Below are positions 22,698 through 32,344 of a stretch of DNA of 64,000 bases, one piece after another (position 1 is the stretch's first letter; the number at the start of each line of letters is the position of its first letter). The position numbers were made by a program, and so were the translations under genes. Source of the DNA: Firmicutes bacterium ADurb.Bin153 (GTDB taxonomy: Bacteria > Bacillota > DTU025 > MWDF01). Location: contig MWDF01000006.1 in NCBI GenBank assembly GCA_002070415.1, positions 1 to 64,000 on the forward strand. Direction: 5' to 3'. The notes under the pieces were generated by a model, which was given only the letters and a program-made list of their open reading frames with translations, ran no database searches and was not told the origin of the DNA.

Positions 22698-25466
22698 TCA
22701 GCAGACTATCTTTACGCTGCTTCCCCCCGACTTCTCCTTCTTCACCTGGATCTGCTTGTCCACCTTCTCCTTGAGTTCGGGAACGTGCGATATGATCCCC
22801 ACCAGGCGGTTGCCTTCGGTTAGCCCGTAGAGGGCCTTCATCGCCTGCTGCAGCGACTCCTCGTCCAGGGAGCCGAAGCCTTCGTCCACGAACATTGTAT
22901 CCAGCCTCACGCCCCCCGAAGAGGACTGGATCTCGTCCGAAAGCCCCAGGGCCAGCGAGAGCGACGCCTTGAAGGACTCTCCGCCGGAGAGAGTCTTGAC
23001 GCTCCGCTCCGTGCCGTTGTAATGGTCGACCACGTCAAGGTCCAGTCCGCTCTGGCTGCGCGCGTCGATCCTCTCCAGGTGGCGCTTCAGCTCGTACTGC
23101 CCTCCCGACATCACCATGAGCCTCGTGTTCGCCCTGGCGAGTATCCGGTCGAAGTAGGTCATCTGGATGTATGTCTCCAGCATGATCTTGTCCTTTCCGG
23201 CTACGGCGCCGTTGGCAGTATCAGAAAGCGCTTTCACGTACGTCCACCGGTTTTCGGTCTCGGCCGACTTCCACCTGTTCCTTTTTATGTTCTCGAGGGC
23301 TTTCCTGTTCCTGTCCAGGCGGGAATGCACCTGCCTGATACTGCTGTTGAGGTTCTCTTTCTCGTCGACGAGGCCGGCCTTGCGCTCCTCCTCGGCCCTG
23401 ACGTCGATCGCTTCCGCTCCCCTCAGCCGGGCGGCCAGCGCCTCGACGGTCCCGTTCAGCTCGTCCGTTTTCGTCTTGCACGCATCCATGGCCGTCCTTG
23501 CGTTATCCAGCTCGTCTTTGAGCCCGTCCCTCCTCTTTTCGATGGCCGCGATGTCATCCTCCGCCTTGTCCTTGCTGTCGAACTCCAGCTCCCCCAGGAG
23601 CTTCAGGATCGTCTTCTCGCAGTTCTTTATCTCGGTCCCGAGCGTCGCGGAGTCCGTCTTCGCGCCGCTTACGGCCTTTTCCAGGTCCTCGATGCTTTCA
23701 TCGTCCTTGGGCATCCGGTCTTCGAGCTCCATGGCGCGCTTTGCCCTCCGCCCTTCTTCATCGATCCTCCGTATCAGGCCTTCGAGCTCTCCGGCCAGCT
23801 CGGTCAGCCTCTCTTCGACCCTGGCCTCCAGCCCGTCGGATACATGCTCTCCCATGCATTCCGAGGCAAGCTCTTCTACGACCGACCTTTTAAGGTCCGC
23901 CTTGCCCTTCAGCTCCCCCGCCTTGGCGCTCACCTTGCCGGCTTCAGATAGCGCCTTATCGGATTCTTCCTTTGCGAGCTTCAGCTCATCCTCTCCGGGC
24001 GCGCCCTGAGGCGGTTTTGCGGGCTCAGGGTGGGATAACGACCCGCAGACCGGGCATTTCTCCCCTTCCGTCAACACATCACGCGCCAGTATCCCGGCTT
24101 GGGCATCCAAGAAAGCCTTGTATTTGGCGTTGTACGCCGCCTGCAGCCCTTCCGCCTTGTTCATCGCGGCGTCGTATCCGTTCGTCTCAGCCGTGTGGTC
24201 CGCAAGCAGTTTCCTATATTCTTCCAGGTCCTTCAGGAGCTTGGATACCTTGTCCCTGCCCTCCGACACCGTCTTCTTTTGGCCGAGCAGCCTCTCCTTT
24301 TCGGCGGCGGCTCCTTTGAGACCCTCCAATTCCTTTCTGTTCTCGGCCCTTCGGGCCTTCAGCGTCTCGGCCGAAGCTTCCAGTCTCATACGTTCGTCTT
24401 CTTTCAGATCTCTGTCCCGGGTTCTGGAATCGAGCCTTGCTCTTTCCTCCTCCAGCTCCTCGTATTTTGACAGCTTCTCCTTCTTGGTCGCTATGTCAGC
24501 GGAGAGCCTTTCGATCTCAGGTTCCCCCGCTTTCTTCTCTTCATAATCCTCACGAAGCTCAGCCAGGCGCGTACTTGCGATTTTGAGGCCTTTTTCGGCA
24601 CTTACGAGGCTTGTCTTGGCCTTTTCGATTTCATCTGCCTTGCCCAACAGCCCGATTACCCTATTCAGCCTTTCTTCCGTTTCCTTGAGCCCGGCTTCCA
24701 GCTCCGAGCACTCTTTCGCGTCGTCTTCGATTATCGATTCGACGAGCTCCAACGTGTCCTGTATCGGAAGGTCGCCGTCTGCGGCCCTTACGAGGTCCTC
24801 GCTCCTTTCCCAGCCATCCTTGCAGGCGACTGCGCCTACTTCCTGCAGCGTGCTGCGCCTGAGCTCCTCATACTCCCTGCCGAGCCCGGTGGATTCCTCC
24901 TTCAGCCTGTCCTGCAGCGTCCTGTAGAACTCGGTCCTGAATATCCGGCGGAATATCTCTATCCTCTCCTCCGTCCTGGCAAGCAGCAGCTTCAGGAAAT
25001 CCCCCTGGGCTATCATGGCCACCTGCGTGAACTGGCCGCGGTCTATGCCGATGATCTCCTTGACCATGTCTGCCACGTCCTTGGCGCTTGTGACCGGCTT
25101 TCCCTCCGGGAGGATGAGCTCCACTTCGGCCTTCTGCTTCGTCGTGCCCCCGCCCCGTTTCGCCGACCGCTCATATTCCGGCTTCCGCCTGATGCCGTAT
25201 CTCTTCCCGGCACAGACGAACTCCAGCTCGACGAAAGTCTCGGCATCATTGTCGGCGTACTTGCTCCTTAGCATCGAAGCTTTCCTGTTGTCTCCGCTGG
25301 CCTCTCCGTACAGCGCGAAGGTGATGGCGTCGAAGATGGTCGTCTTGCCCGCGCCCGTGTCGCCGGCTATGAGGTAGAGCCCACGCTCGCCCAGCCTGTC
25401 CATGTCCAGCTCCACTTTCCCGGCATATGGCCCGAAGGCCGACATCGTAAGTCTGACAGGTCTCAT
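22698..25466 (-). CDS. sbcC: Exonuclease SbcCD subunit C (SMC-like ATPase)
   Basis: ATPase half of the SbcCD nuclease that opens hairpins and processes DNA ends. Walker A (AGDTGAGKTTIFDAITFALYG) is near residue 38, and the Q-loop is AMIAQGDFLKLL. Two long charged coiled coils flank a central zinc-hook CPVCGSLSHP. The C-terminus has LSGGESFKASLSLALGLSD and Walker B MFVDEGFGSLDEE. The start at 25466, overlapping the sbcD stop as ATGA, has GGAGGGCGGGAA upstream; the annotated frame could extend 5 codons further. Length about 922, in the usual range for this family. Confidence 0.93.
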   Translation of the reverse strand: MRPVRLTMSAFGPYAGKVELDMDRLGERGLYLIAGDTGAGKTTIFDAITFALYGEASGDNRKASMLRSKYADNDAETFVELEFVCAGKRYGIRRKPEYERSAKRGGGTTKQKAEVELILPEGKPVTSAKDVADMVKEIIGIDRGQFTQVAMIAQGDFLKLLLARTEERIEIFRRIFRTEFYRTLQDRLKEESTGLGREYEELRRSTLQEVGAVACKDGWERSEDLVRAADGDLPIQDTLELVESIIEDDAKECSELEAGLKETEERLNRVIGLLGKADEIEKAKTSLVSAEKGLKIASTRLAELREDYEEKKAGEPEIERLSADIATKKEKLSKYEELEEERARLDSRTRDRDLKEDERMRLEASAETLKARRAENRKELEGLKGAAAEKERLLGQKKTVSEGRDKVSKLLKDLEEYRKLLADHTAETNGYDAAMNKAEGLQAAYNAKYKAFLDAQAGILARDVLTEGEKCPVCGSLSHPEPAKPPQGAPGEDELKLAKEESDKALSEAGKVSAKAGELKGKADLKRSVVEELASECMGEHVSDGLEARVEERLTELAGELEGLIRRIDEEGRRAKRAMELEDRMPKDDESIEDLEKAVSGAKTDSATLGTEIKNCEKTILKLLGELEFDSKDKAEDDIAAIEKRRDGLKDELDNARTAMDACKTKTDELNGTVEALAARLRGAEAIDVRAEEERKAGLVDEKENLNSSIRQVHSRLDRNRKALENIKRNRWKSAETENRWTYVKALSDTANGAVAGKDKIMLETYIQMTYFDRILARANTRLMVMSGGQYELKRHLERIDARSQSGLDLDVVDHYNGTERSVKTLSGGESFKASLSLALGLSDEIQSSSGGVRLDTMFVDEGFGSLDEESLQQAMKALYGLTEGNRLVGIISHVPELKEKVDKQIQVKKEKSGGSSVKIVC

Positions 25467-26602
25467 TTCCCGCCCTCCCAAATCCGTTCTATCAGCCCGG
25501 ACACGAAACCGCGCTGCTCTTTTGAGAGCTCCTTGTTGTTCTGCGCCTCGTAGAACTCGGCGAACAGCTCCAGTGGCGTCTTCTTATCGAGATCGTCCGC
25601 CGCGCCCACCTCGGCGTTGGAGCGCGTGCGCTCGTTGTCGTAGTCCAGCCTCATGATGTTCGGATAGATGGCCCTGAGCTTCCCGATGGCGTCTAGTACG
25701 TCCTCCTCGTCGGTCAGTGTTATGTGGAAGTAGTCCCCGGTGTTGAGATCCTTGTAGTACCCCCTGTCAGTTATACGCATGTAGCTGCCCTTGATCTCCC
25801 TCATGTCCCTAAGGGGCGCGAGCAGCACCTCGCGGACTACCACGTTCTCCTTCTCGAGCAGGTCCACGACCGTGACCGACTTCCTGTCGCCGGCCTCCGA
25901 GAACGAGTACTTTAGCGGCGTCCCGCAGTAGCGGACGCTCTTCCTCCCGACGTGCTGCGGCCTGTGCAGGTGCCCCAGAGCCACGTAGTCGAACTGCCCG
26001 AACACGTCAGCGTCTACGTTGTCCGAGCCTCCGACGCTTATGTCCTCGGAGTCGCACCTGGTCGCGCCCGTGACGAACTGGTGTGTCACGAGCACGTTCC
26101 TGTTACTTCCGTCGATGTCCATGCGCCCTATCGCGGCTTTGACGGCGTCGGAGTAGTTGGCGGGATCGGCTTCCGGAATACACGCCCTTACATGGGCCGG
26201 CTTTATGAACGGGAGCATGAATACGTCCACCCTGCCGAAGCCGTCCTCCATGCTCACGGGCTTAACGAACCCGTCGTACACGGGCGACATGTGGACCCCG
26301 CCTATGTCCATGATCTTGGAGCCGAAAGCTATCCTCTCCGGGGAGTCGTGGTTGCCGCTGATGACGAACACCTTGTCGACGAGCCCTGAGATCTTCACCA
26401 GGAAATCATCGAGCAGCTGCACGGCCTCGGCCGAAGGGACCGTCTTGTCGTACACGTCCCCTGCGATGAGCACGGCGTCGGGCTTCTCGGCGAGTATGCA
26501 ATCGACGATTCTATCCAGCAGGATGTACCTCTGGTCATCGAGCATGGAGAATTCGTTGACGCGTTTTCCTATGTGAAGGTCTGACAGATGGATGAATCTC
26601 AT
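25463..26602 (-). CDS. sbcD: Exonuclease SbcCD subunit D (Mre11-like nuclease)
   Basis: Metallo-phosphoesterase nuclease partner of SbcC. Motifs in order: DLHIGK (D-x-H), AGDVYDKTVPS, SGNHDSPER, THQF, and GHLHRPQ, the full Mn-binding set. Translation starts at the ATG at 26602 (MRFIHLSDLH), with AGGGAGG upstream; the open frame continues 42 codons further 5' without a ribosome site. About 379 residues. It forms an operon with sbcC through a 4-nt overlap. Confidence 0.93.
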   Translation of the reverse strand: MRFIHLSDLHIGKRVNEFSMLDDQRYILLDRIVDCILAEKPDAVLIAGDVYDKTVPSAEAVQLLDDFLVKISGLVDKVFVISGNHDSPERIAFGSKIMDIGGVHMSPVYDGFVKPVSMEDGFGRVDVFMLPFIKPAHVRACIPEADPANYSDAVKAAIGRMDIDGSNRNVLVTHQFVTGATRCDSEDISVGGSDNVDADVFGQFDYVALGHLHRPQHVGRKSVRYCGTPLKYSFSEAGDRKSVTVVDLLEKENVVVREVLLAPLRDMREIKGSYMRITDRGYYKDLNTGDYFHITLTDEEDVLDAIGKLRAIYPNIMRLDYDNERTRSNAEVGAADDLDKKTPLELFAEFYEAQNNKELSKEQRGFVSGLIERIWEGGK

Positions 26603-27163
26603 GATAGCCTCCCTTATGCTTTCGGTACGGCGGCCCCGCCGTACATCGCCTATGTATCGGATGCGCGCCGCGGTCTTACGCCCGCTTAGGAGCGGGGAGC
26701 CCGGTTTCTTTTCGCCTTGTATGCGCACATTATGGCACGAGTATGCGGATTCGCGTTCGTAACTGGTCTTTTATGTATCAGCTACTATTATATAGCATCG
26801 ACGCGGCCCTTGGGCCGACCGGGCATCCGAAAGGGGTGCCGCAGGCAGTACTGGTACGCGCCGGCCCTTCCCGTCCCGATCGCCGCGGATCTTTCTTCCG
26901 TGCTCGCCAAAAGGCGCCTTGTCCCCATATCTCCCTGCTAACCTTCGATAGCCCCCGCCGTCGGCTCGGGCTTGGCCGCCTTAGGGATGCGTCCGGATCA
27001 CGCGCGCACAGTTGACAGGTTCGGCTATTGGCTCTAGTCTTTCAGTGATGATTTGATTTTCCGGACAGCAGACTGCGGCGGTGACGGTTTTATCCGAGGC
27101 CCGCGCTGGTGCGCCGGCCCCTAGAGATGGGGAGAAATCCCAAATGAAGGAACGTGTTGTGGA
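26603..27163. other. Divergent intergenic region between sbcD and the PPi-type PFK
   Basis: 560 bp without a recognisable gene. A minus-strand TATAAT at 26787-26792 is a possible sbcD -10. On the plus strand TTGACA (27012) with a weak -10 precedes the PFK gene. Several GC-rich hairpins are present, but none has a terminator tail or riboswitch-like core that I can name. Confidence 0.4.
27012..27040 (+). promoter_or_regulatory. Candidate promoter of the PPi-type PFK gene
   Basis: Perfect -35 TTGACA (27012-27017), 17-nt spacer, weak -10 TAGTCT (27035-27040). About 125 nt upstream of the start codon. Confidence 0.4.
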
Positions 27164-28378
27164 ATGAAGCTGGAAGGTAAAGTGGTAGTAGCTCAAGGAG
27201 GCGGCCCGACGGCCGTCATAAACCAGTCCCTGGCGGGAGTGGTCCTCGAATCCAGGAAATTCGGCCAGATATCCAAGGTGTACGGCGCCGTGAACGGCGT
27301 CGAGGGCATAATCAACGAGGAATTCGTGGACCTGACTCAGGAGACCACGAACAACCTCGAGAGCGTCGCGAAGACGCCGTCGTCGGCCCTGTTCTCCACG
27401 AGGGACAAGCCGGACGACGAATACTGCAAGGAGATATTCAAGGTATTCAGGGCGCACAACGTCAGGTACTTCTTCTACATCGGCGGAAACGACTCCGCCG
27501 ATACGGTGAGGATAGTCAACGAGAAGGCGGAGCTTTCCGACTACGAGTTCAGGGCCATCCACATACCGAAGACGATCGACAACGACCTGGTCCTGAATGA
27601 CCACACGCCGGGATACGGCTCTGCCGCCAAGTTCGTGGCCCAGGCTTTCATAGGCCTCAACCTGGACAACAAGGCGCTGCCGGGAGTCCACATAGGCGTC
27701 GTCATGGGAAGGAACGCGGGCTTCTTGACCGCTGCGTCTTCCATCGCGCAGAAGTACCAGGACGACGGGCCGCACCTCATCTACGTACCCGAGAGGCACT
27801 TCAGGATGGACAGCTTCCTCGAGGACGTCAAGGCCGTGTACTGGAAGTACGGAAGGTGCCTTATAGCAGTATCCGAGGGCATCAGGGACGAAGCCGGCGT
27901 TCCCATAGTCACCAAGCTGGGCAAGTTCGGCCAGGACGCCCACGGGAACGTGCAGCTTTCCGGCACCGGGGTGCTGGGCGACCTGCTGGCGCAGTACGTG
28001 AGGGACAACACGGAGATAAGCAGGGTCCGGTCCGACACCTTCGGCTACTTGCAGAGATGCTTCTTGGGCTGCGTATCCGACGTCGACGAGAGGGAGGCCC
28101 GCGAAGTCGGCGAGAAGGCAGCCCAGTTCGCCATATGGCACAACATAGACGGGTCGATAACCATAAAGAGGACCGGCTACTACTCTGTGGACTACGAGCT
28201 GAAGCCGCTCGAAGAGATAGCCGGCAAGACCAAGTTCATGCCGGACGAGTTCTTAAACGCCGAGGGGAACAACGTCACCGACGCGTTCAAGTACTACGTC
28301 ACCCCCCTGCTGGGCTCCGATATGCCGTCGGCCGGCGGGCTGAGGGCCCCCAAGGCGGAGAAGATACTGAGGAAATAG
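27164..28378 (+). CDS. Pyrophosphate-dependent phosphofructokinase (diphosphate--fructose-6-phosphate 1-phosphotransferase)
   Basis: PFK-family enzyme of 404 residues. The two positions that set the phosphoryl donor point to PPi: GGND at 107-110 (Asp where ATP enzymes have Gly) and PKTIDND at 135-141 (Lys where ATP enzymes have Gly). The catalytic Asp pair of TIDND is intact. GVVMGRNAGFLTA and the C-terminal PSAGGLRAPK segment fit the long-form PPi-PFK clade. The reaction is reversible, so it may serve glycolysis or gluconeogenesis. It is monocistronic with a terminator 24 nt after the stop. The window also encodes an ATP-type PfkA with an unusual active site. Confidence 0.9.
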   Translation: MKLEGKVVVAQGGGPTAVINQSLAGVVLESRKFGQISKVYGAVNGVEGIINEEFVDLTQETTNNLESVAKTPSSALFSTRDKPDDEYCKEIFKVFRAHNVRYFFYIGGNDSADTVRIVNEKAELSDYEFRAIHIPKTIDNDLVLNDHTPGYGSAAKFVAQAFIGLNLDNKALPGVHIGVVMGRNAGFLTAASSIAQKYQDDGPHLIYVPERHFRMDSFLEDVKAVYWKYGRCLIAVSEGIRDEAGVPIVTKLGKFGQDAHGNVQLSGTGVLGDLLAQYVRDNTEISRVRSDTFGYLQRCFLGCVSDVDEREAREVGEKAAQFAIWHNIDGSITIKRTGYYSVDYELKPLEEIAGKTKFMPDEFLNAEGNNVTDAFKYYVTPLLGSDMPSAGGLRAPKAEKILRK

Positions 28379-28401
28379 GGCGCATTTGCGCGTTCAACAA
28401 G

Positions 28402-28426
28402 AGGGCGGGCCTAGCTGGCCCGCCCT
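28402..28426 (+). terminator. Terminator of the PPi-PFK gene
   Basis: Perfect 10-bp GC stem AGGGCGGGCC/GGCCCGCCCT, loop TAGCT, then TTGCC. Short T-run. Confidence 0.65.
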
Positions 28427-28576
28427 TTGCCATCCATCCCCGGACGGGCGTCTTGCCGCGATGATGCCTCCGGCGGAAGGCGCATGGAGGAATCTCGCCC
28501 CGACGGTTGAAATACACATAAAACCCATAGGCGGATGGCACTGAAGACCGAGTACTCTTTGAGGGAAGGTGTCGCA

Positions 28577-29512
28577 ATGAGGCGCTTCAGGACTTTGATC
28601 GCTCTGGTCATCCTCGCGGCCGCCTTGACGGGGGGCTGCTTTGAGAAGAAGGCCGGAAAGGCTCCCGTCGTGGTCGCCACCATGATAGACTCCGAGGGCA
28701 GCGTCCTCGGCAAGGCGATAGTGCTGCTTCTGGAGGACGCCAAGATAAAGGTCACGGACAAGGTCAATTTCGGTACCCCCGACATACTCAGGAAGGCGCT
28801 TGAGAACAAGGAGGTCGACCTCGTGGTCGACTATACTGGCTCCGGCCAGTACTACCATCCTGCGGAAGCTGCGGATACCACGGTCTGGAACGACCCGCAG
28901 AAGGGCTACGAGATCACGGCGAAGCTGGACAAGGAGAAGAACGACATCATCTGGCTGACTCCCGCCCAGGCCAACAACACGGAGATGCTAGCCGTAAAGA
29001 GGCTGTTCGCACAGGAGAACGGCCTGAAGGACATGTGGGACTTCGCAAGGTATGTGAACTCCGGCAAGGAGGTCAAGCTCATATGCTCCGCGAGCTTCAC
29101 GGAGAACAAGCTGGGGCTTCTGGGATATGAGGAGAAGTACGGCTTCAAGCTCAAGGACAGCCAGCTCATAATCCTCTCATCGGGAAACACCGCCGAGATG
29201 CTAAAGGCCCTTAACGAGGGCACCAGCGGCGTAAACGCCTCGTTGGTGTACGGCACCGACGGGGCGCTGGACAAGATGGGCCTCGTCGTCCTCGAAGACC
29301 CCCTGCACGTTCCTCCGGTATACCTGCCGACGCCGGTGATCCGAGGAGAGGTGCTGAGGGCCTATCCGCAGATCGAGGACATGCTGCGCCCCGTCTTCGA
29401 ATCCCTGACGCTCGAGAAGTTGCAGAAGCTCAACTCCCAGGTGGCCTACGACGGTAGGGACGCGACTGCGGTTGCGAAGGAATACCTCCGGGATAACGGC
29501 TTCCTCAAATGA
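28577..29512 (+). CDS. Osmoprotectant/quaternary amine ABC transporter substrate-binding lipoprotein (OpuBC/OsmF type)
   Basis: Solute-binding protein with a lipobox (ALTGGC) and the OpuAC-like fold: VATMIDSEGSVLGKAIVLLLE, then DLVVDYTG, LTPAQANNTEMLAVKR, and the C-terminal lobe ending NSQVAYDGRDATAVAKEYLRDNGF. Glycine betaine, choline or related amines are the usual ligands. The ATG at 28577 has GAGGGAAGG upstream; the longer frame from 28535 would destroy the lipoprotein signal. It starts a four-gene operon with permease, ATPase and second permease, all joined by overlaps of 4-14 nt. Confidence 0.87.
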   Translation: MRRFRTLIALVILAAALTGGCFEKKAGKAPVVVATMIDSEGSVLGKAIVLLLEDAKIKVTDKVNFGTPDILRKALENKEVDLVVDYTGSGQYYHPAEAADTTVWNDPQKGYEITAKLDKEKNDIIWLTPAQANNTEMLAVKRLFAQENGLKDMWDFARYVNSGKEVKLICSASFTENKLGLLGYEEKYGFKLKDSQLIILSSGNTAEMLKALNEGTSGVNASLVYGTDGALDKMGLVVLEDPLHVPPVYLPTPVIRGEVLRAYPQIEDMLRPVFESLTLEKLQKLNSQVAYDGRDATAVAKEYLRDNGFLK

Positions 29513-30660
29513 GGGTTTCCAGGAGCGGCGCAAGGGATGTCGTCGGCTACGTCCTCATAGCCCTGCCGATCGTTCTCCCTATAGCCTCCGTCAAGGCTAA
29601 CAGGCTGGCCAGCGGCGAAGCCGTATGGCTCTGGGGGCTAGGCTGGAAAGGCGTCCTCGCACTCCTTGCCGTCCCGGCTTTCATGTCCCTGGCGGCGCTC
29701 CTTGCGAGCTCGTCCAGGAAGGGCGCAAATCCGTACGCCATACTGAGGCCGCTCTGGTCCTTGATGCCGGCCGCGGCGCTAGTCGCCGTATCGTCCCTGA
29801 CCCCTGCCGCAGGCCTTGCGGCCGGGGCGCGTTACGGGCTGGGGGCCGGGTTCTGGCTCATGTCCGCGGGGGCCGTGCTCCTTAGCGGCGCAAGGCGCGT
29901 CCCGCTTTCCGCGCTCCTGCTCCTTGCGGCGTCCCTAGCCCTTGCTTCGCTTTCCGGGTACGCAAGGGACGTGTCGCTGTTCATGGAGTTCGAATCAAGG
30001 AAGGCGATGTTCTTCGCGGAGCTTTCAAAGCACCTCAAGGTCGCCCTGCTGTCGGCCGCCGCGGCCGTGCTGCCCGGCATACTGCTGGGGTATTGGTGCC
30101 ACGCGAGCGAGAGGGCCGGCAGGCTCGTCATGGGCTTCGTGAACCTCATGCAGGTCCTGCCCACCCTCTCCCTGTTCGGGCTGATAATGCTGCCGCTGAC
30201 GTACGTCTCGCGGAAGATCCCGCTCCTTGCGGATCTGGGAATAAGGGGAATCGGCTTCGCCCCGGCGTTCATCGCCCTCTGGCTCTATTGCCTGCTGCCC
30301 ATCACCGTGAACACCATGGCCGGGTTCGACGGCGTCGACCAGACGGTGCTCTTTAGCGCGAGGGCCGTGGGCATGACAGAAAGGCAATCCCTCATGAAAG
30401 TGCAGCTGCCGCTGGCATCGCCCGTCATATTCTCCGGCATAAGGACCGCCGTCGCCCAGAACCTGGGCAACGCCACGATAGCCGGGCTCGTAGGAGGAGG
30501 GGGCATGGGGTCCTTGATCTTCCTCGGCCTGGCGCAGGCGGCCCCGGACTTGGTGCTGCTGGGCGCGCTTCCCGTGATAACGATGGCCCTCGTTTCGGAT
30601 GCCGCCTTGGGGCAGGCGGAAAGGATGATAAAGGTGGCCGTACTGCATGGCGATGATTAG
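29509..30660 (+). CDS. Osmoprotectant ABC transporter permease (YehY-like, extended N-terminus)
   Basis: Permease of 383 residues. The first ~160 residues form several hydrophobic helices, and the OpuBB-type core begins near residue 170 (ELSKHLKVALLSAAAAVLPGILLGY). The coupling loop is ARAVGMTERQSLMKVQLPLASPVI, and the family block TVAQNLGNATIAGLVGGGGMG appears here as TAVAQNLGNATIAGLVGGGG. The long N-terminus and size fit the E. coli YehY type. It overlaps the binding-protein stop by 4 nt and the ATPase start by 14 nt. Confidence 0.86.
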   Translation: MRVSRSGARDVVGYVLIALPIVLPIASVKANRLASGEAVWLWGLGWKGVLALLAVPAFMSLAALLASSSRKGANPYAILRPLWSLMPAAALVAVSSLTPAAGLAAGARYGLGAGFWLMSAGAVLLSGARRVPLSALLLLAASLALASLSGYARDVSLFMEFESRKAMFFAELSKHLKVALLSAAAAVLPGILLGYWCHASERAGRLVMGFVNLMQVLPTLSLFGLIMLPLTYVSRKIPLLADLGIRGIGFAPAFIALWLYCLLPITVNTMAGFDGVDQTVLFSARAVGMTERQSLMKVQLPLASPVIFSGIRTAVAQNLGNATIAGLVGGGGMGSLIFLGLAQAAPDLVLLGALPVITMALVSDAALGQAERMIKVAVLHGDD

Positions 30661-31612
30661 CATCGAGAACCTTCATAAGAGCTACGGCAGCCAGGCTGCG
30701 CTCGACGGCTTCAGCCTCGAAGTCGAAGAAGGCGAGCTCATGGTGCTCATAGGCCCTTCCGGCTGCGGCAAGTCCACGCTCCTTAAGTGCGTGAACAGGA
30801 TGGTAGCATCCGACTCGGGAAGCATCGCGCTTGCGGGAAGGCCGGTAACGGACTACAAGGAGGAGCTCCTAAGGCGCGGCATCGGCTACTGCATACAGGA
30901 AGTCGGGCTGTTCCCCCACCTGGACGTCTACGAGAACATAGCGGTCGTCCCGAGGCTCCTGCGCTGGCCCGAGGGGAGGATAAGGGAAAGGGTCGACAGG
31001 CTCATCGCCATAAGCGGCCTTTCGGCAGGCCACCTGCGAAAGCATCCCAGGCAGCTTTCCGGCGGCGAGGCCCAGAGGGTCGGGGTATTAAGGGCGCTGG
31101 CCTCGGACCCTCCCGTGCTTCTCATGGACGAGCCCTTCGGCGCGGTCGATCCGCTGAACAGGCACACCCTGCAGGCTGAATTCCTAAAGATGCAAAAGGA
31201 GCTCAAGAAGACCGTGGTCTTCGTGACGCATGACGTAGACGAGGCGATACTCCTGGCCGACAGGATAGCCCTGATGGAAAAGGGCAGGCTCGTGGCTGTC
31301 GATGCGCCCCAAGGGCTTGAGGCCCGCCTGGACGAGGCCTTCATAGGGGATTTCCTTGGCAGCGAGTATCCGCTGAGGTTGCTCGGCCGGTATGCGGTCA
31401 AGGAGCTCGGCCTTTGTGGAAACGGCGCCGAAGGCGGGCCTGAGGGTGATGCCCTGCGGCTGGAGATGGAACCGGGGATGACCCTCAAGGACCTTCTTTC
31501 CGGTTTGATAAGGGCGGAAGGGGACTATGTGCTGGTGACGACTCCCGAAGGAAGGGACATAAGGCTTTCCTTCTCGGACATCAAATGCCTTATGAAGGGC
31601 GCGAGAAGATGA
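30647..31612 (+). CDS. Osmoprotectant ABC transporter ATP-binding protein (OpuBA/YehX type)
   Basis: ATPase with Walker A GPSGCGKST, the Q-loop CIQEVGLFPH typical of the betaine/choline family, signature LSGGEAQRVG, Walker B LLMDEPFGAVD and H-loop FVTHDVDEA. A C-terminal extension of about 80 residues after the core (from LGRYAVKELG) replaces the CBS domains of OpuAA; a short regulatory region is likely. ATG at 30647; a second in-frame ATG lies 6 nt on. It is energetically coupled to the permeases on either side. Confidence 0.9.
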   Translation: MAMISIENLHKSYGSQAALDGFSLEVEEGELMVLIGPSGCGKSTLLKCVNRMVASDSGSIALAGRPVTDYKEELLRRGIGYCIQEVGLFPHLDVYENIAVVPRLLRWPEGRIRERVDRLIAISGLSAGHLRKHPRQLSGGEAQRVGVLRALASDPPVLLMDEPFGAVDPLNRHTLQAEFLKMQKELKKTVVFVTHDVDEAILLADRIALMEKGRLVAVDAPQGLEARLDEAFIGDFLGSEYPLRLLGRYAVKELGLCGNGAEGGPEGDALRLEMEPGMTLKDLLSGLIRAEGDYVLVTTPEGRDIRLSFSDIKCLMKGARR

Positions 31613-32328
31613 TCTGGGTGAGGAGGTCTGCCATAGCGGCGCTGTTTATCCTGTTCGTATTCGGCTTCAAGTACATAGAGGCCCTGTACGGGCTATTCGT
31701 GCCCCAAAGGCCCGCGATTGTGGAGAGGACCGCTATGTACGTGCTCGTATGGCAGCATCTGGTAATAGCCCTCGTCCCCACGCTTGCGGCGCTGGCGGTC
31801 TCGGCCACGGCCGGATGCCTGCTGCACGTCTACGGCAGCGAGGAGACTAAATCCCTCGCCGTCTCGCTGGGCTCGATAGGCGAGACGTTCCCGAGCGTCG
31901 CCATCATCGCGCTTTCAGTGCCCGTGCTAGGATACGGCAACCTCCCATGCATGCTCGCCCTTTTCGTATACGCCGTGCTCCCTATATTAAGGAACACCGT
32001 CACGGGCCTCGCTGAAGTCCCCCGGGGGGTCACGGAAGCCGCCAAGGGCATGGGGATGGACAAGCTCCAGATGCTGTTCAAAGTCGAGCTGCCCCTCGCC
32101 TGGCCCGTCATGGCGGCGGGCCTTCGCGTAGCCCTCATAATCAACATCTCGGCGGCAACCCTGGGCGCGACCGTCGGAGCGGGCGGGCTGGGGATACCCA
32201 TAGTGGCCGGGATAAGGACCTACGATACCCTGATGGTGATGAAGGGCACGATGCCAGTCCTTCTAATGGCGCTGTTCGCCGACAGCATGTTCGCCGGCGC
32301 TGACGGGAAACGCAGCCGGAACGGATGA
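31609..32328 (+). CDS. Osmoprotectant ABC transporter permease (YehW-like)
   Basis: Second permease, about 239 residues, with the EAA loop TEAAKGMGMDKLQMLFKVELPLAWPVM and the family end GATVGAGGLGIPIVAGIRTYD. The start is set by the ATGA overlap with the ATPase stop at 31609; the frame is open 8 codons further upstream but inside the ATPase. Last gene of the operon. No strong terminator follows, and the next gene is convergent 16 nt away. Confidence 0.86.
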   Translation: MIWVRRSAIAALFILFVFGFKYIEALYGLFVPQRPAIVERTAMYVLVWQHLVIALVPTLAALAVSATAGCLLHVYGSEETKSLAVSLGSIGETFPSVAIIALSVPVLGYGNLPCMLALFVYAVLPILRNTVTGLAEVPRGVTEAAKGMGMDKLQMLFKVELPLAWPVMAAGLRVALIINISAATLGATVGAGGLGIPIVAGIRTYDTLMVMKGTMPVLLMALFADSMFAGADGKRSRNG

Positions 32329-32344
32329 TACGGCAGGGGCGCGC

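Noticed and set aside
26603-27163. Riboswitch or small RNA in the long spacer before the PPi-PFK gene
   Set aside because: GC hairpins are present but no known core motif, and no terminator or anti-terminator pair could be traced.
26981-28141. 386-residue minus-strand open frame
   Set aside because: Antisense to the PPi-PFK gene, which has full catalytic motifs.
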